Part shown: piece by piece, positions 1 through 13,380 of the stretch
Layout: the number at the start of each line of letters is the position of its first letter
Numbering within the stretch: the first letter of the stretch is position 1
NCBI GenBank assembly: GCA_022113835.1
Contig: JAILWY010000029.1
Location: 134,001 to 198,000, forward strand
Direction: 5' to 3'
Source of the DNA: Atopsyche davidsoni
Taxonomy: Eukaryota; Arthropoda; Insecta; Trichoptera; Hydrobiosidae
DNA length: 64,000 nucleotides
Translations under genes and position numbers: made by a program
The notes under the pieces: model-generated
Told to the model about the DNA's origin: nothing
Databases searched by the model: none
Seen by the model: the letters and a program-made list of their open reading frames with translations, nothing else

Positions 1-3000
1 ATATTTCAATAAATTCAAGAAATTAATGACAAGAAATTTTAAATATGTGAATTTGACGGTGTGCCGACGGTTGAAAACGTTTTTAAATTTGAAACAAAAT
101 AATTCTCATCCAAAAATTAAAAAAAAGCCTTATTTGAAATTGTTTTTTTATTTGTGTCAACTTTGTAATTTTGAATCAAATTTAACTATGGCAGCCGATA
201 ATTTTAAAGGGATTTTTTGTGTTTTTAAATTTGCTTTGCCGAGGCGCATCACTCTCGCGGAAGCCCGATTTTTTTCTAAAGAAAATTAATAAATTATTTT
301 AAAACTTGATCACTAAACTGTAACAAATATTAATTTAAAATAGATACAGTGTAATTAATAAACGGTGTTTAAATAAATTGCGTGCAGTATTTTATTATAA
401 AATGACGCTACGGCCTCCCGCGACGCGACGGCGCACACGGCTTACTTATAAGGTCACGAGGATTGGGTTACTGCGGCGGCTCCGTCCCGCTCGCGCGCCC
501 GCACCCGTCCGTAGCGCTGTCTCGTTCGCGCGCGCGTCCGCCCGCCTGCCGGCCGTCTCGCTCGCGCGCGCGCCCGCCCATAGCGCCGTCCCGCTCGCAC
601 CCGCGCCCGCCCGCCGGCCGTCTCGCTCGCGCGCGCGCTCGCCCATAGCGCCGTCCCGCTCGCGCGCCTGGCCGCCGCCCTCGCGGGCTCGGGCTGATTT
701 GATATTCAATACACTCGGTCGGGGAGCAGTCCCTTTCCTCGGCGCAGTCTCTGCGGGCATCTTGTATCGGAGAAGCGACAAAGAGACTCCCTTTTCTTCG
801 AAGAACATTAGCTTTCGACCGCTTCTGTTGCAATTTAAACGGTCCCCTCATTTGCATGCGTTTCCAAGAGACCCGTCTCGCTGAAACTCATTTTGGGCTG
901 GGTTGTTTTGTCGGTACACATAACGTAATGCTTTCATTGCATTTTGCAGGTTTTTTTTTATAATCCTTTTGTTTGAGATACATTGTAGACTTTTGACAAA
1001 TTAAAATTAAAAAAAATATTTTGTTGATAGTTTTGGTGAAGCAGAATGCAGCAAATGCCTCCTCGAAACGACAAAATGCTAAATATCGTACGTCTGGTAG
1101 TTTTGTAAAGACGCGCTATTTCTTTATGAAAAAGGTGCGATTCAAATTGTTTCATTGAATGGTGAAATTCAATTTTTTTTTCTTTCTTAATGAGTAACCC
1201 AGTTTGATTATGCCAATGGGAAAAGTTGGCTAAATCGGTCACTGATAAAATTTAACAAAAATATTGTAAATTTGTTTTTAAATCAAGTCTTTTCCTCCAA
1301 TCTTGCCTGCTATATACTTATTTACCTAAAGGGAGTATTGATAAAATACGGCCGACGACCCTCGCAACCTTTGTGTACCTAGACACGCCGCGTGTCCACA
1401 TATTTCCATGTAAATTTTTTACATTCTGATAAATGATGAGTTATTTTACCGATTAAAAGCAAGTAAAACCGTTTCAGAAGGAAATTTTCGCTGATACGGG
1501 CTTCCGGAGTTTGCAAGACGAAACTGCTCCCGACCGCCTCCCCTGCCTGCCCCTCTCTCGGGACGCAGTTCTAGACTTCTCATTTTGAGATTATTTGAGT
1601 TTGGGTGTCTCCCACTCATACAATGGGGTACTCTAGAGTCGACACCTGTGCAATCAGGGGTGGCACTGGCGGAGCACAGCCCCGAGTATATTTAGTCCAT
1701 TTATCTGTAATGCGTATTCCTCAACGGAAGCTATTCTCGGACGCCAGAGACTCCCTCGGGCAGCGCAGACTAAGCCACGCGACACGAGAGCGACACGCGC
1801 CTCGTATCCATCCAATATATAGTATATATAATATACTATATTTCTAAATTTTATATTTTTCAAACAAGCATCAACCGATATGTCCCATACTCGAGTGTTT
1901 TTTATCATTTTCTGGTCCGTTTTGCGAAAAATCGACGGCACCAATCAAAAAAATTTAAATGCAAATAGTTAGATACACCCCTTCTTCCGAACAGAATATA
2001 TTTTTATTTCTTGTAAATTTACTTTTAATATGATAAATATGTGTTTTTCCGATTGAAGTGTAGGAATTTGGAGATTCGTCATGTCCCTGTTCTAAGAGTC
2101 CTAAACATTTAAAAGTCTTTTTTTCAATTGAAATTAAAAGATTAAATATAAACCCTGTGCGATTTATTATTTTAAAAATAAAAAAATAAAAAATCTTTAA
2201 CAAACTTTGGTTTTGAAAAGTCATCTTCAAGATTTCATTTTACGCTGAAAATGGTCGTTAATTAAATAATAAAAATAGATAAATATAATTTTTAGTTTTT
2301 TCAATACTCCATAAAAAAATCAACTTTCGACATAAAAATAAAATAAATAAAAATAAAGTGACAATTAAATTAATTAAATGACACGATTTCGCCAGGTAAA
2401 ACGGTACTTTTTTTGTGGCAGACGGGGGATGGACACCAAGCAAGGTTAGGTAGCAAGACCCTTAACCTACAGTCACGCTTCGTCCTATAACGGTTCCCAG
2501 CTCTCCTGGTGCGCGGTTTTTGAGCTCCGAATTCAGTTTGTCAAAGTAAGGATGCCTCTCGTGTTGGGATTCTAACAGTTGCAGTAAGTTTTCTGCCCAA
2601 ACTGGCTGACTGTCTGCTCGCGCGCGTCCGCCTGATCTATTTTCAGTCAGCTGTTTCGGCGCACCTGTTGCAGCGGGCGCGGCAACATCTTTCTTATATT
2701 TCAATGTTGACTAAAAATAGTAAACTACAATCCTTAATTTTTTCTTCAGATTTATGAGTTTTGCCGTGCGTTGCGATAAATCACGTAACAAATATCGACA
2801 ACAGAGACATCGGCAGCTTGTCCGCCGAAGTCTCTGTCTTTGGTCAGGCCCATAGACCTATAGACCGCTGCTTTGAGACGAATAGAGTCTAGAAGCTTTC
2901 GACCCCCCGTGTCGTGTTTGATTGATAAATGAAACAATAAATAACGAGCGGTAGACATACAAACTGGCATTATACGAAAATTAGGAGTGCGCAACTATTT

Positions 3001-6000
3001 TTATTTGTAAGAGTTTGACTGATTAACATTATATTGATTATTAAAAATTATGTTAAGGTTTTTGATAAAAAACCTTCTCCTGTTTTTTCTACAGTGTAAC
3101 GATTATAGGACAAGTTGTGCTAACACGTTTCGGGCTCCAAAATCTGTATTGAAGAGTGTTACTAAAATTATATCGACGGAAGTGCGAAAGTTCCACGCCA
3201 CCACATTGCAAGTAAAGTTGACACGGGACGACTTCCTCGCGATGTCAAGCACAACTCGAAAGCAAACCAAAGCTGTTTCTGTTATTAGCCTCGAAAAGTT
3301 GCCATTTAAAAAAATATATTCTCTGTTTTCGGATGGCGACGTGTTCGTCTCCCCGACCCACATAGACACAAATATGTCAAAGTCACGCAAAGCATAAATA
3401 CGCGTCGATCTGCACGAGTCCCTCGTCGCCGTCGAGCACTAAAAGTTCAGGGCGATTATAAGCACTACATAAATCAGAGTGATGGATGCGTTTTAGTTAT
3501 GTTCAAACACGATAAAAGAGACCATAAATTATCACTAACATAATATTTATGAAAAATAAAAATTTGAGTTCCAATCAGTGGTGTGCGGACAATACAAGCA
3601 ATAAAGCATTGCTTAGGTATTTACCGTATCTATAAAGTGATATTTGTGATTTATCAAGGTCATTTATTGTTGGTCAAAAGAACTGCTTACCTTGATTTTG
3701 GATTCATCGCCCGCCACTGGTTCCAATAAATTTAGCATATCAATATAATTAATGGGTATTGAATCCGATATGTGTCCAGTAAAAAAAATCAAAGGCTTTG
3801 TATTGTACAATACAATGTTGAGGATCTGTCGATTCACGTATGAAACGACGATAAAAATCCTCGGTATTCCTCGCCACCGGGTCGATGCACGCAACGAGTC
3901 GAACTCCAGTTCAGGGGCGGCGAGTGCGGAATTAAATTAATATTAGTATACGAATATGTTAGTATATGAATTATATTATTTATATATAATTTAATATAAT
4001 TTGTAACAAAATTTAAAAACAATCCGTTGTAATATCTGCGATCGAGTCAAATGCCAGCTTGAGATCTCATTTTACCGCTTGCCTGCATGTCTCTTCTGCT
4101 TGCGCCTTCTACTCTGCGGCGTGGTGTAGTTTCGAGACGCGATTGCGCATTCTCTGTAATTTGTGTGGTCCTGTCTCTGTCATTAAATTCATGCCCTGGA
4201 TCGGGGCCTTCCGTTTTAAATCGGCCAGAAATGCGACACTGCGACATTTTTGATGCTAAACGAGGGGGAACCGGACAAGGCCGGGCGAGGAGCCGCCATT
4301 GCGCTCTCGATTCGTATCGCCCGAGTATTAAAAACATGCCAGGCGACGGAAATAGCTTCAGAGCGAGAGGAAATCGTTTTATCAATAGAATTATGACACT
4401 TTTTAAAAATGATTATTCAAGTATAAAAGTTGGAAATAAAAATCGGACGCGTGTTTTAAATTCATGGTGCAAAAACTACCTCGAAGCACCAACCGAGTGC
4501 CACATAGTTGGCAGCCGATCACTTTTCTTATTTCGCTTGTAGCATTTCTGCTTTTATAAGCAAAACGATTTATACTTCCGTCGTTCAGATTGTACGAGCT
4601 CGAGTGTCTTCGGCACGATCTTTGCTCCAAGAGCGATAACGATTCGGGTTAGATAAGGTTAGGCTTGTATTACTCCTCCATTAGATATTTATGTAAAGTA
4701 TGATATTATTCCACTATTGAGTATGTATTTGTGTTGATTAGGTATTACCAGCCTATTGGGTATTTGGGTAGTCTATGAATCATATTGCGTTGCGACAGGT
4801 GAATGAGGTGCAGGTGGTCGCGAGCTTCTCCTTATTTATGAGATACTGTCCCATTAGCATTGCCTGCTGGCGGGTGAAGTAGCTTTGGCTTTTAGCCTTC
4901 ATGTTCAAAGGTGGAGAAAAAAAAACACCCAAAGCTGTTGTGAGGTATTTGTAAATGTTCGTAGATTTTGGCAGCCGTTGTCATGAGTAAATTTGGTTTA
5001 TTGCGTGTTGCTTGAGGTTTTGATTCCATCGACAAACATCCCTAAATATATATATCAGATATATCAAAGGCATCCCGAGCCTCAAATTCAAGGCAAGCAG
5101 CCTTACTCACTTAGTTTGAAAGAGCCTAAAATCATCCTAATGGCAGATTATGTAATAAAATCATAAAAAATAATACTACGAGTGCTATATACAGTATTTA
5201 ACGTTAAGTAATGTTTTACTTGTGTAGACGCATACTCCTTTTCAGTTAATGTAATTTAATAATGGAAATTACCATAATAAATAATAAATAATGGAAATTA
5301 CCTGTCATATTATTTATGAAAAATCATTGCAATATAACCACGAGTATAAACTAGTACAAATAAAATAAAGCAACACTTAAAATGTATTTTTAATGGGCAA
5401 GGTATCTTGTATTACGCACGCCTCTGATGTTCACCTGATGCCCTGCGGCCGTTTATCTAAAAGATTTAAAATAAAACAAATATTAAAAATGCTGCATTGT
5501 AAATTTTAAAAGTTGTGGTCTGATAAGCCAGATATTTCCAAGGTCAAATGTTTGACCTACCTGACTACGATTTTCAAAGCTACTGCCATAATTGCGTTGA
5601 AATAAATGTTTCATTTTTTTAAGAGGACGGAATTTACATCACTTGCCAAAAGATCGACGCAATAAACCCACAAGCAGCTCACTGCTTCTGAAATAATAGC
5701 GCATCTCCTACAGATGTCTTTATTATATAGTAATTGTATTTTTAAATAACTGAGCTGCAAATACTTGGAGGATTAAAAATGTCCGCATTTATAATTTGGA
5801 GGTTTCTATAAATATTCAATTGCCTATTACATTTATCTATACTGATGTACAATAAATGGCATTGTACTTAACTACGAATCAATTCTACATAATAAAATAA
5901 AACCAAGTGGTTTTGGAGACTACGTTTATTTCACTTGTAGCGAGAGCTCTTTCGCCGAACAAGGCATCTTCAAAACTCTTCAACATCTTCAAAAAGTTAA

Positions 6001-7560
6001 TAATTAATAAAAGGGAGTATTACAAAATAAATACCAGTTCCATTAACGAATCAATTCATCAATGAACATCGGTTTTTGCAATACAATGGATTTCTTGGCA
6101 ACTCAATAATAAGAACACAAAAACAAACATCTTCCAGTAAATTACTAAATAGTAACAATGAAAATTATAAAAATTCTTAAGGCATCCACATTTTCACCTG
6201 CTCGGATCTATTGTATACAAAATATTTTTTGAAATCGATTCACTCGTGAAACGACTAGAAAGATCCTCAAAAAGGTTTTTTCATTGAGGAGTGCTTCGAT
6301 GAAAAATCAGTGTATGGGTTTCGTACCCCCTCCCCTTTCCACGGCTACGGCGGCCGGCACTCTAACCAATTGAGGTACAGCGTCACTGTGGCTGAGCGAG
6401 AAGCGGCCTCGCGTGCTGGAGGCGACCGGCAGCTTTCAGTTTTGAAAAAACAAGTATAATTTACCGAAGATGTGAACCAATTTCTTACTAAAGGTACCAT
6501 GAAATATTTTTAATAAAATCGCATATTTCACCCATAGAGGCTCAATATATATATATATATATATATTATTGGTAGCTTAGTTAGTAAGTAACATAACGTA
6601 GCTTCATCTGTGAATCGATCATCTAAATATTTAATACACAATAAGCTTCACGAGTAAAAAATAAAAATGTAATTAATAAAATTATTGATAAAAATATTTT
6701 TTTTTTTTATTATACGAAGACGTGGTCTTAGTTTACAAAACAATGAATTGTAAATAGTTGAAAGAATTTGTAAAGCTTCGAGTGATAAATCACCATCCTA
6801 CAAACAAAAGCTCACACTTTAGTTATAATGTGCTTGGAAAGCTGCTCTCTAGCCTCGCCTGACGGGCCACTCGGCATTCCAAGCTGATTTATGCTCGAGA
6901 CCTCGAAGACGGGCACGACTTAATTGTACGATAATTCGGCTTTCATCGGTAGCTTGCAGAAAAATCAAATCAAACAAGTTCTCCCAATTCGATTTAGATT
7001 CATTTGCTTTAAAATCAACGTGACTAGAAGACTACCATATTTGCTTTATGGTGCTAAGATCTTCCAAAAGCTTTTTCAGATAAAAAAAAAACTCTTAAAG
7101 GCCGAAAGCGCATACACAACAATATTAGTAATATTCCAGCCATTTGGCTAAGAGATAACCCGTTGTATACTCTGATAAATCTTTGTAATATTTTAGTTAC
7201 ACTTGAACGATAGAAGTTTAATTCCTCAATTTTGGGTTAAATGTTTTTGTTTCAGGTTATCAGGTTTTTGTAATCAAATTAAAAAGCTATATGCAGGCAA
7301 GAAATCCCTGGCAAAATCGTGAAGGTTAATTTCTAAATGTTAATTAAAACTTTATTGTCTCGAATCATTTTGTGTCACCACCCTTGTGATATAATAAAAT
7401 AACATTAATACAAGAAAGCTCTGGTAAGGTTTTGTAATATTTTGTTTAAATTTGAAACTCAATGTTTAATTGATTAATCTTTTTATTAACATTAGGTTAC
7501 GGTATTAGGTTTCAGGTTATCTTAGATATGATATGGTAATGAAAAAAATATTTAGACAGG
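1..7560. other. non-coding AT-rich DNA
   Basis: No supported gene. Open frames are short and lack recognisable domains. The stretch contains a GC-rich degenerate tandem segment at 480-700, degenerate copies of the hammerhead-like motif at 1203-1241 (+) and 5941-5975 (-), and a short (TA)n at 6547-6567. Confidence 0.6.
480..700. repeat. GC-rich degenerate tandem repeat
   Basis: A unit of about 65 bp beginning GGCCGTCTCGCTCGCGCG and containing CATAGCGCCGTCCCGCTCGC occurs at about 552 and about 617, with a partial third copy before. Long open frames here on both strands are by-products of the composition. Confidence 0.75.
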
Positions 7561-7564
7561 GAAA

Positions 7565-7775
7565 CACTGGCAATTTTAAAAATATTTTATTTAGTCTTGT
7601 TGAGAGACAAGGCATTTGATTCGTAAAGATCCATTATTATAATGATAAAAGTAACTTTGTATTTTTGTCTCCAGTTGAGTTTAGGTCCGACCCAGTGTAT
7701 CGGGTCGAAACTAGTAATGCAAATAATTTAAATAAACTCAATGTGAAGACAAAAATACAAAGTTAATTTTATTTA
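7565..7775. repeat. second copy of the 31.5-kb fold-back family, degenerate
   Basis: Contains GACAAGGCATTTGATTCGTA, GATCCATTATTATAATGATA, AAAGTAACTTTGTATTTTTG and the mirrored arm GACAAAAATACAAAGTTAAT. The hammerhead-like centre is reduced to a stem II (GACCC/GGGTC), GAAAC and AATGC. The CTGATGA half is lost. Confidence 0.7.
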
Positions 7776-7974
7776 GATTTAAAAAGTTTAATTACTAAAT
7801 GTTAGGTTAGCCACTATTGCTGCAAATTGTTTTAGGTAAATTTGGATGAATCTTTAAAACAGATAATCTGGATTTGAAATCCAAGATGTGATGTGTGTGA
7901 ATTCGCGCAGCAAAGCATTTTTAAACCGCGTATAATTAGCCCCGTATAAATAGCGCCGCCGCCCACTCGCGCGG

Positions 7975-8105
7975 CGGGGGAGGGGGAGGGGGGAGGGGGA
8001 GGGGGAGGGGGAGGGGAGGGGACGGGGCGAGGCGGGGGGGGCGGGGGCGGGGCGGGGCGGGGGGGGGGGGGGGCGGGGCGGGGCGGGGCGGTGCCGGGGG
8101 GCAGC
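7975..8105. repeat. G-rich (purine/G4-prone) tract
   Basis: GGGGGA, GGGGC and GGGG runs over about 130 bp on the + strand. No larger unit is evident. Confidence 0.8.
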
Positions 8106-8510
8106 TCGTGCTCGCGGCCGCGGCTCTAAAATAATACAACTTCGAGAATAATAATAAAAAAATAGTGCACTCCTTCGGATACATCTGTTCATTTTTTGTT
8201 GAGTTTGTTGATTTAGATATTCACTTTTCATATTAGTTTATTCAATCATAAACATGAATAAATACACTTATTTAAAAAATATATTTAACTTTTTATTTCG
8301 TTCTTGTTTGCCTTTTACGTCATGATAAATCATTACTCTACGAAGACAGTGCAGCGTATTTTCCAAATACATTTCCATTGAATCAGTAGTACAACGAGAA
8401 TATATGAGAACGGGACAAGAAAATTTACCAGATTCACTAAGTGACGAGCTTTTAATTTCAATCCGCAACAGTCAATCTCAAATGAATGGCTTCGACATTA
8501 AGGTAGTAAT

Positions 8511-8665
8511 GTCGACTGGGCTGGGCAGGGCTGGGCTGGGCCGGGCTGGGCTGGACTGGGCAGGGCTGGGCTGGTCTGGGCTGGGCCGGGCTGGGCTGGA
8601 CTGGGCAGGGCTGGACTGGTCTGGGCAGGGCTGGGCCGGGCTGGGCTGGTCTGGGCCGGGCCGCG
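8511..8665. repeat. minisatellite, CTGGG pentamer/decamer
   Basis: About 30 tandem pentamers of CTGGG with variants (CAGGG, CCGGG, GGACT) in decamer patterns such as CTGGGCTGGG. Confidence 0.88.
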
Positions 8666-8779
8666 GCCACTCCGCAATCCAAATAATTGTGTAATTTCTC
8701 TGGCGGCGACTATTTCCGTCCGCGCCGCTATTTCCGTCCGGAGAGTCCGCCAGAACAAAGATTACATCTAGTGCCCGTA

Positions 8780-9390
8780 TTTATAGACGCGCTTAGCGCA
8801 GAGTCCGTCTATAAAGTGCCACCGAATGACTCATGGAAATTAGAAAGCTTCTTATCATAAACGCGTATATGCGACCCATAGCAACAGAAGCTGTCGTGCT
8901 TCATAGACCCCACTTTGCGCAGAATGCCCGTCTGTAAAGTATTTTTGAATGACCCGTGGCAATTGGATTTATAATCATGGTCATAAACGTGTATTTTGAT
9001 GCGCAGCACCAAAATAGATTGAGTATAAAATCTTCTCGGTATAAAAATGTATTTGTAATGTAATGTAATACTTTATCGATTGAAAGAATATTCAATGGGC
9101 GTAAAATGTTCGTCCATATAATTAAATTATGGAATATGGGCAGCATTAAAGTTTTTGCTGGGCACAAGAGACATGTCTATTTTCTATTTTAACTCATAAA
9201 AATTAGACGGCGGATGAAAAAGTTTACAGTCATAAGCATGTATTTATGTATAGTGACAGAATAAATCACGCTTAATAGACCGTACTTTGCGCAGAGTGTT
9301 CTTCTACAAAGTATAAAATAGCACGTGAAAAAGCTTTTAATAAAAAACGTAGATTTGAATGCACAGACCGCACACTGTGTGTAGAGTAAT
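8780..9390. repeat. diverged tandem repeat, unit about 125 bp
   Basis: The clause TTTGCGCAGAGTGCCCGTCT followed by AAAGTAT, GAATGACCCGTGG and CATAAACGTGTATTTG recurs near 8796, 8917 and 9290, with a remnant near 9205. The copies are well diverged. Confidence 0.6.
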
Positions 9391-9959
9391 TTAAATGTCG
9401 TATATATATATATAATATATTTTAAATTGTTTTGCGAGAAAATCAATCCTATAATGATTTTCATAAATATTAATCCACGGAGACGGACGATGTTTCTGAT
9501 AATCAAAAGAGTACTGCTTTGTTGATAAAGTCTCTTAAAACATTTGGTTCTATTTACTTAAAATAGAGAAGAATTATAAAATAAATACACCAACAATAAA
9601 AAAATTATAATAATTACATTTTCGCCAATCCGAACCAAATCTCTTTGTGCCTTTCTCCAATCAATCGGGATCTCGATATCCGAAACTTTGGTCTAGAAAT
9701 ATTCACGTCGTGTATAAAAAAATAAGGAATGTTCTAGAAAATATAAATATTGGTTAAAAAAAAACACAACAGAGCTCTGCGCGCTCTGCCAGGCCGACGA
9801 CAAATTTTCAATCAACTGTCTGGCTTCTGTGCTCGCCGTCCGCCCGTCTGATCGTCGGCCAGGCGCCCCGCCAGCTCCGACTCATGTAGACTTTTCTACG
9901 TTTATTTTCTGATCGTTAAACTAATTATTCTTAATTATAGACCAATTATTACTATAGTG

Positions 9960-10706
9960 CATTGGTTCCCAAAGTGGTCAATATCGACCCCCAGGGATCG
10001 ATTCCACCCTGCAAGGGGTTGATGACAGCGAAAAATTAAATTGGGGGTCCACGAACTGTAAATGTGGGTCTACGAGAGTGGATCCCATTAACCAGGTCAT
10101 CACCAAAATACTACAGTGAATTATCAATCCATACGGCTACATTGAATAATCCGAAGTCATACTACAAGAAGAACTGATTGAAATAAGCACTAATGAACCA
10201 CTGAAGGTGCAATTTAGAAAGGGATATCACCAATTTTGGCTTCAGAGAGACATACCTGCTATTTATCCTGCATTATGGACTATCGCAGGAAGGTTTTTGA
10301 TAGCTTAACCATCTTCATTCCTAGTGGAAAGGGGTTTCAGTGCGGTTGCCATTCTTCTTACAAAAAAATAAATAGATTGGAAATCACTGGACGAGGAGAT
10401 TTAAAGTTAAATCTGACTTATTTGAAGCCAAATGTTGAAAATTTCCTATCAAAGCATAAGACCCATCCCTCCCATTAAAAGTATTGATTTTTTTATTGAA
10501 TGTTACTATATTTGTATTTAGTGTGTTTTTATTTATAATATTCAGTAAAACCTCGATATAACGGACCCCTGTTTAAAGGATTTCAGATATTACGGACAAA
10601 AAATCAGGTCAAATGTAAAAATTCAATACTAGCAAGGCAGGGGGGTCTACGAAAAACAGGAAAACTCGTCAAGGGGTCAACAGGAGAAAAAGTTTGGGAA
10701 CCTATG
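9960..10706 (+). mobile_element. hAT-type element A with 8-bp target duplication
   Basis: 747 bp bounded by inverted ends CATTGGTTCCCAAA and, at the right, the complement of CATAGGTTCCCAAA. The 8-bp direct repeat CTATAGTG flanks both sides (9952-9959 and 10707-10714), the size typical of hAT elements. The interior keeps a degraded hAT C-terminal (dimerisation) coding segment. It is a close relative of the element at 51095-51791. It is too short to be autonomous. Confidence 0.88.
10160..10478 (+). pseudogene. hAT transposase C-terminal fragment, broken
   Basis: The reading frame of this fragment is the same as in the copy at 51235-51594 but is interrupted: a stop follows DSL/IA near 10307, and frame changes flank it. 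The last third still reads NRLEITGRGDLKLNLTYLKP, a dimerisation-domain motif of ZBED5/Buster-like hAT transposases. No zinc finger or catalytic DDE part is present. Confidence 0.7.
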
Positions 10707-11845
10707 CTATAGTGTATTATTCTGTTCAAGTGGGAGACCGCAAGCGTGTGAAGAAGTAGTAATACAGTTTAAAGCGATTTGCGACTGTGTTCGGATCGGT
10801 TGAATCATGCAGATTTTTTTTTATTAAAGCCAGGAATAATATACAAAATAACAAAAATATTTCATGGAGGTATTTAAAAAGATAAAACAGAGAAGAATTG
10901 AAAAGAGCTTGCGCGTGATTAAAATAAGATTATTCAATCAACTACAGGATGCGCACGGAGTGGCGCAATAAAAGTGGCGAGACAGATGGAATCGGGTTTT
11001 ACGGCTTGGCGGCCGAGAGCGTCACGCCTGCAGGATAATTAGCAGCGCCGCCCCCGCCCACCAGGGCCCCTCTACATCGAAATTATCCATATCATAACAT
11101 CCCATCCAAATGAAAAAGCAAGCTGCTCATTTTCCACCTTTAAGGACTTGGAGGTGATTTCTCAGAAGTTGAGCTGCTTGAAGTTTTCAATCAATCATCG
11201 ACTTTCCTACGGCTTGCCTATTTTCAAGCGCACCTTTCCGAGCCAAATAATAGTCTTGGCCTGTTGATGTTTCTGTGATTTGTGGTCAATCAACCGAATT
11301 GGACAAAAATTGCAAACCTAAAAATATCATTACCACAGTTAACCTGCTCTCATAATATATTATATATTATTACCTTGAAAGTTTTCGTTTAAGTCTCGGT
11401 TCTGAGGCCATCCTCAAATATTCAATCAATAAAGTGGGATCAACCCCTAAACACGCTCCCAGTACCGAGCCCGAAACGCAAGAGCACAGCAATTCCAGTA
11501 ACGAAAACGCCGCCAAAGTACACGAACATATTTAATTGAAAGTAAATAAATACATGGTATTTATCTTCATCTTTAATACGGTTCTGTTTCAGTGAGCGTT
11601 GGACGCGAGAGCTCTGCAGATCCCATCTTAACGGTTTTCACTTAAAAAAATAAAACTATCAAAGAGCTGATCTGTCAAATTAAATTTTAAAATACTCTCC
11701 TGCCAGATGACTTTTCATTGTTTTTTTACGCGTGGGTTCAATTATTTCTTATAATTTTTTAAGCCATTAATTAAGCCAGGGGCTATTTAAGACTATGTCA
11801 GAGATGAGCTCGAGCCTGCACATCTCATTGTACGTTTATAAATAT

Positions 11846-11953
11846 TGCGTTGTTTGGTGTTATGCCGCGCTTATTCTTAAAAGATTCGACGTTTCTGAAA
11901 TCCAGACGTCGGAACTATAAAGAATTAACGCGACATAACACCCAAGAATGCAG
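11846..11953. repeat. imperfect fold-back repeat
   Basis: TGCGTTGTTTGGTGTTATGC at the left pairs imperfectly with GCGACATAACACCCAAGAAT at the right. GACGTTTC and GACGTC lie in the centre. The clause 'CAACACCCAAGA' also ends the fold-back at 25878-26003, so the two may be related. Confidence 0.5.
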
Positions 11954-12241
11954 TGTTCATAATGATAATGGCCGCCAAAATCAATGGCGGCCTTCTTATT
12001 TCTACTGTTAGAGCTCAAGTGTCTTACGATTTTCATAATTTAACGCATGAACATGTTAAAATATTTAAATTCAATAATTCAACACGAAGATAAAATATAT
12101 ACTGTCAACCCCTCTCGGTTTTTTTATTAAAAATATAATATTAAAAAAATAAAAGTGTTTTGTAATAATAATTTTGCATAACGCGAACTTCACGGGCAGC
12201 TGCCGACCTTGTGTAAATAAATACGCATTGAAATGCTAAGC

Positions 12242-12526
12242 CTATAAAAATAAGCGATATAAATCGCCTCTGTGAAAGATTGTGTTGAGTGGATCTTGCA
12301 CGTTTATCTCCAGCTCGCTGAAGGGATACGCGATCCACACAAACTGCTGGTCTGAAACAACAGCGACTAGTTCATGAAACGAAACTTCTACGGACTGAGA
12401 TGTTTTCCAACATATTGACTGCTGCGAGACGGATTCCCTTCCACCCTTTGAACTAATACTTTTCAAAGAAATATCAACAGTTATTTTTCTGCCCGCGTGC
12501 TTCTTCGACTCTTTTGGATTCCCAAT
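12242..12526 (-). other. unassigned open frame, possible exon or relic
   Basis: 95 open codons ending in TAG, without an early ATG, reading in part GRKITVDISLKSISSKGG, ELVAVVSDQQFVWIAYPF and EINVQDPLNTIFHRGD. The composition looks more protein-like than neighbouring open frames, but I recognise no family, and no clear partner exons are visible. Confidence 0.15.
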
Positions 12527-13380
12527 TCACTTTGACTAGGTCAGGATGTCACTAAGTTTATTATTATCACCAAATTTGAATTTATAACCCATGTACTGGA
12601 ATGGAATGGAGCCCATCGGGAATCGGGCGTCCTCTCGCACTCGGGTCCACCGATCAGCTGTTCCAGGGGGCAGGTTTCCGTGCGGTCGACGATGTCTCGT
12701 GAGCGAGTACTATATACAATACACAGTGCAGGAAGCGGGCCACGGATGCTCGGGATTCCGTCTGGCTCGAGCAGGGCGCGCGCGAGGCTGCCAAATACTT
12801 GCAAAGGTCGGGCCTCTATCCCTCCCCGCGCCTCGGAGAGTCGACTGCGACGCTGGAAAGGGGAAACGGCTCGAGCACGCCTGGCAATCCAAAACCGGCC
12901 CGCGGTTCAGAGGCTAGCACGCTCGCCGCAATTGTGCTCCTGACGGATCCGGGTGTAAGAAAAATGTAACAATCCAAACAGACGCATTTTTAGATAAACA
13001 CGTTGGCTGGCAATCGACTTTCTAAGAGTAATAGCCAAAGCTTACGAAATGTTGTTTTTTTTCTTCCACGATGCCTCAAATTTTTTTTTTTAAATTAAGC
13101 AATATCTTTTATTGGGTTGCAAAAATTGTACGTTCAGAATAGCAATATCTTATTATCAGACCAAAAATGATTTTATTTCTAAAACGTGCGCTCTCTATCC
13201 GGAAATATTCGCTATTCGAGTGCAGTTTGCCTCTTCCCCGCCCTCGCAAGCCGGCCGCAAGGAATTCCACTCCTCGCCATTGCTGAAGCATTCATTATTC
13301 GACCGACTGTTAGGCTGCCCCTCTCGCGTTATATCCCTTCCCCCTCGAAATTAGCAATGTTTTTCCTATATTATTGATTT

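Noticed and set aside
378..884. Overlapping 120-170-codon open frames on both strands in the GC-rich patch
   Set aside because: They are Arg/Ala/Pro/Ser-rich translations of a degenerate GC tandem repeat, open in several frames at once, with no domain.
3050..3397. 115-codon open frame beginning MLRFLIKNLLLFFLQ
   Set aside because: No recognisable domain. An acceptor-like TTTTTTCTACAG falls inside it, but no partner exons are visible. Length is within chance for this window.
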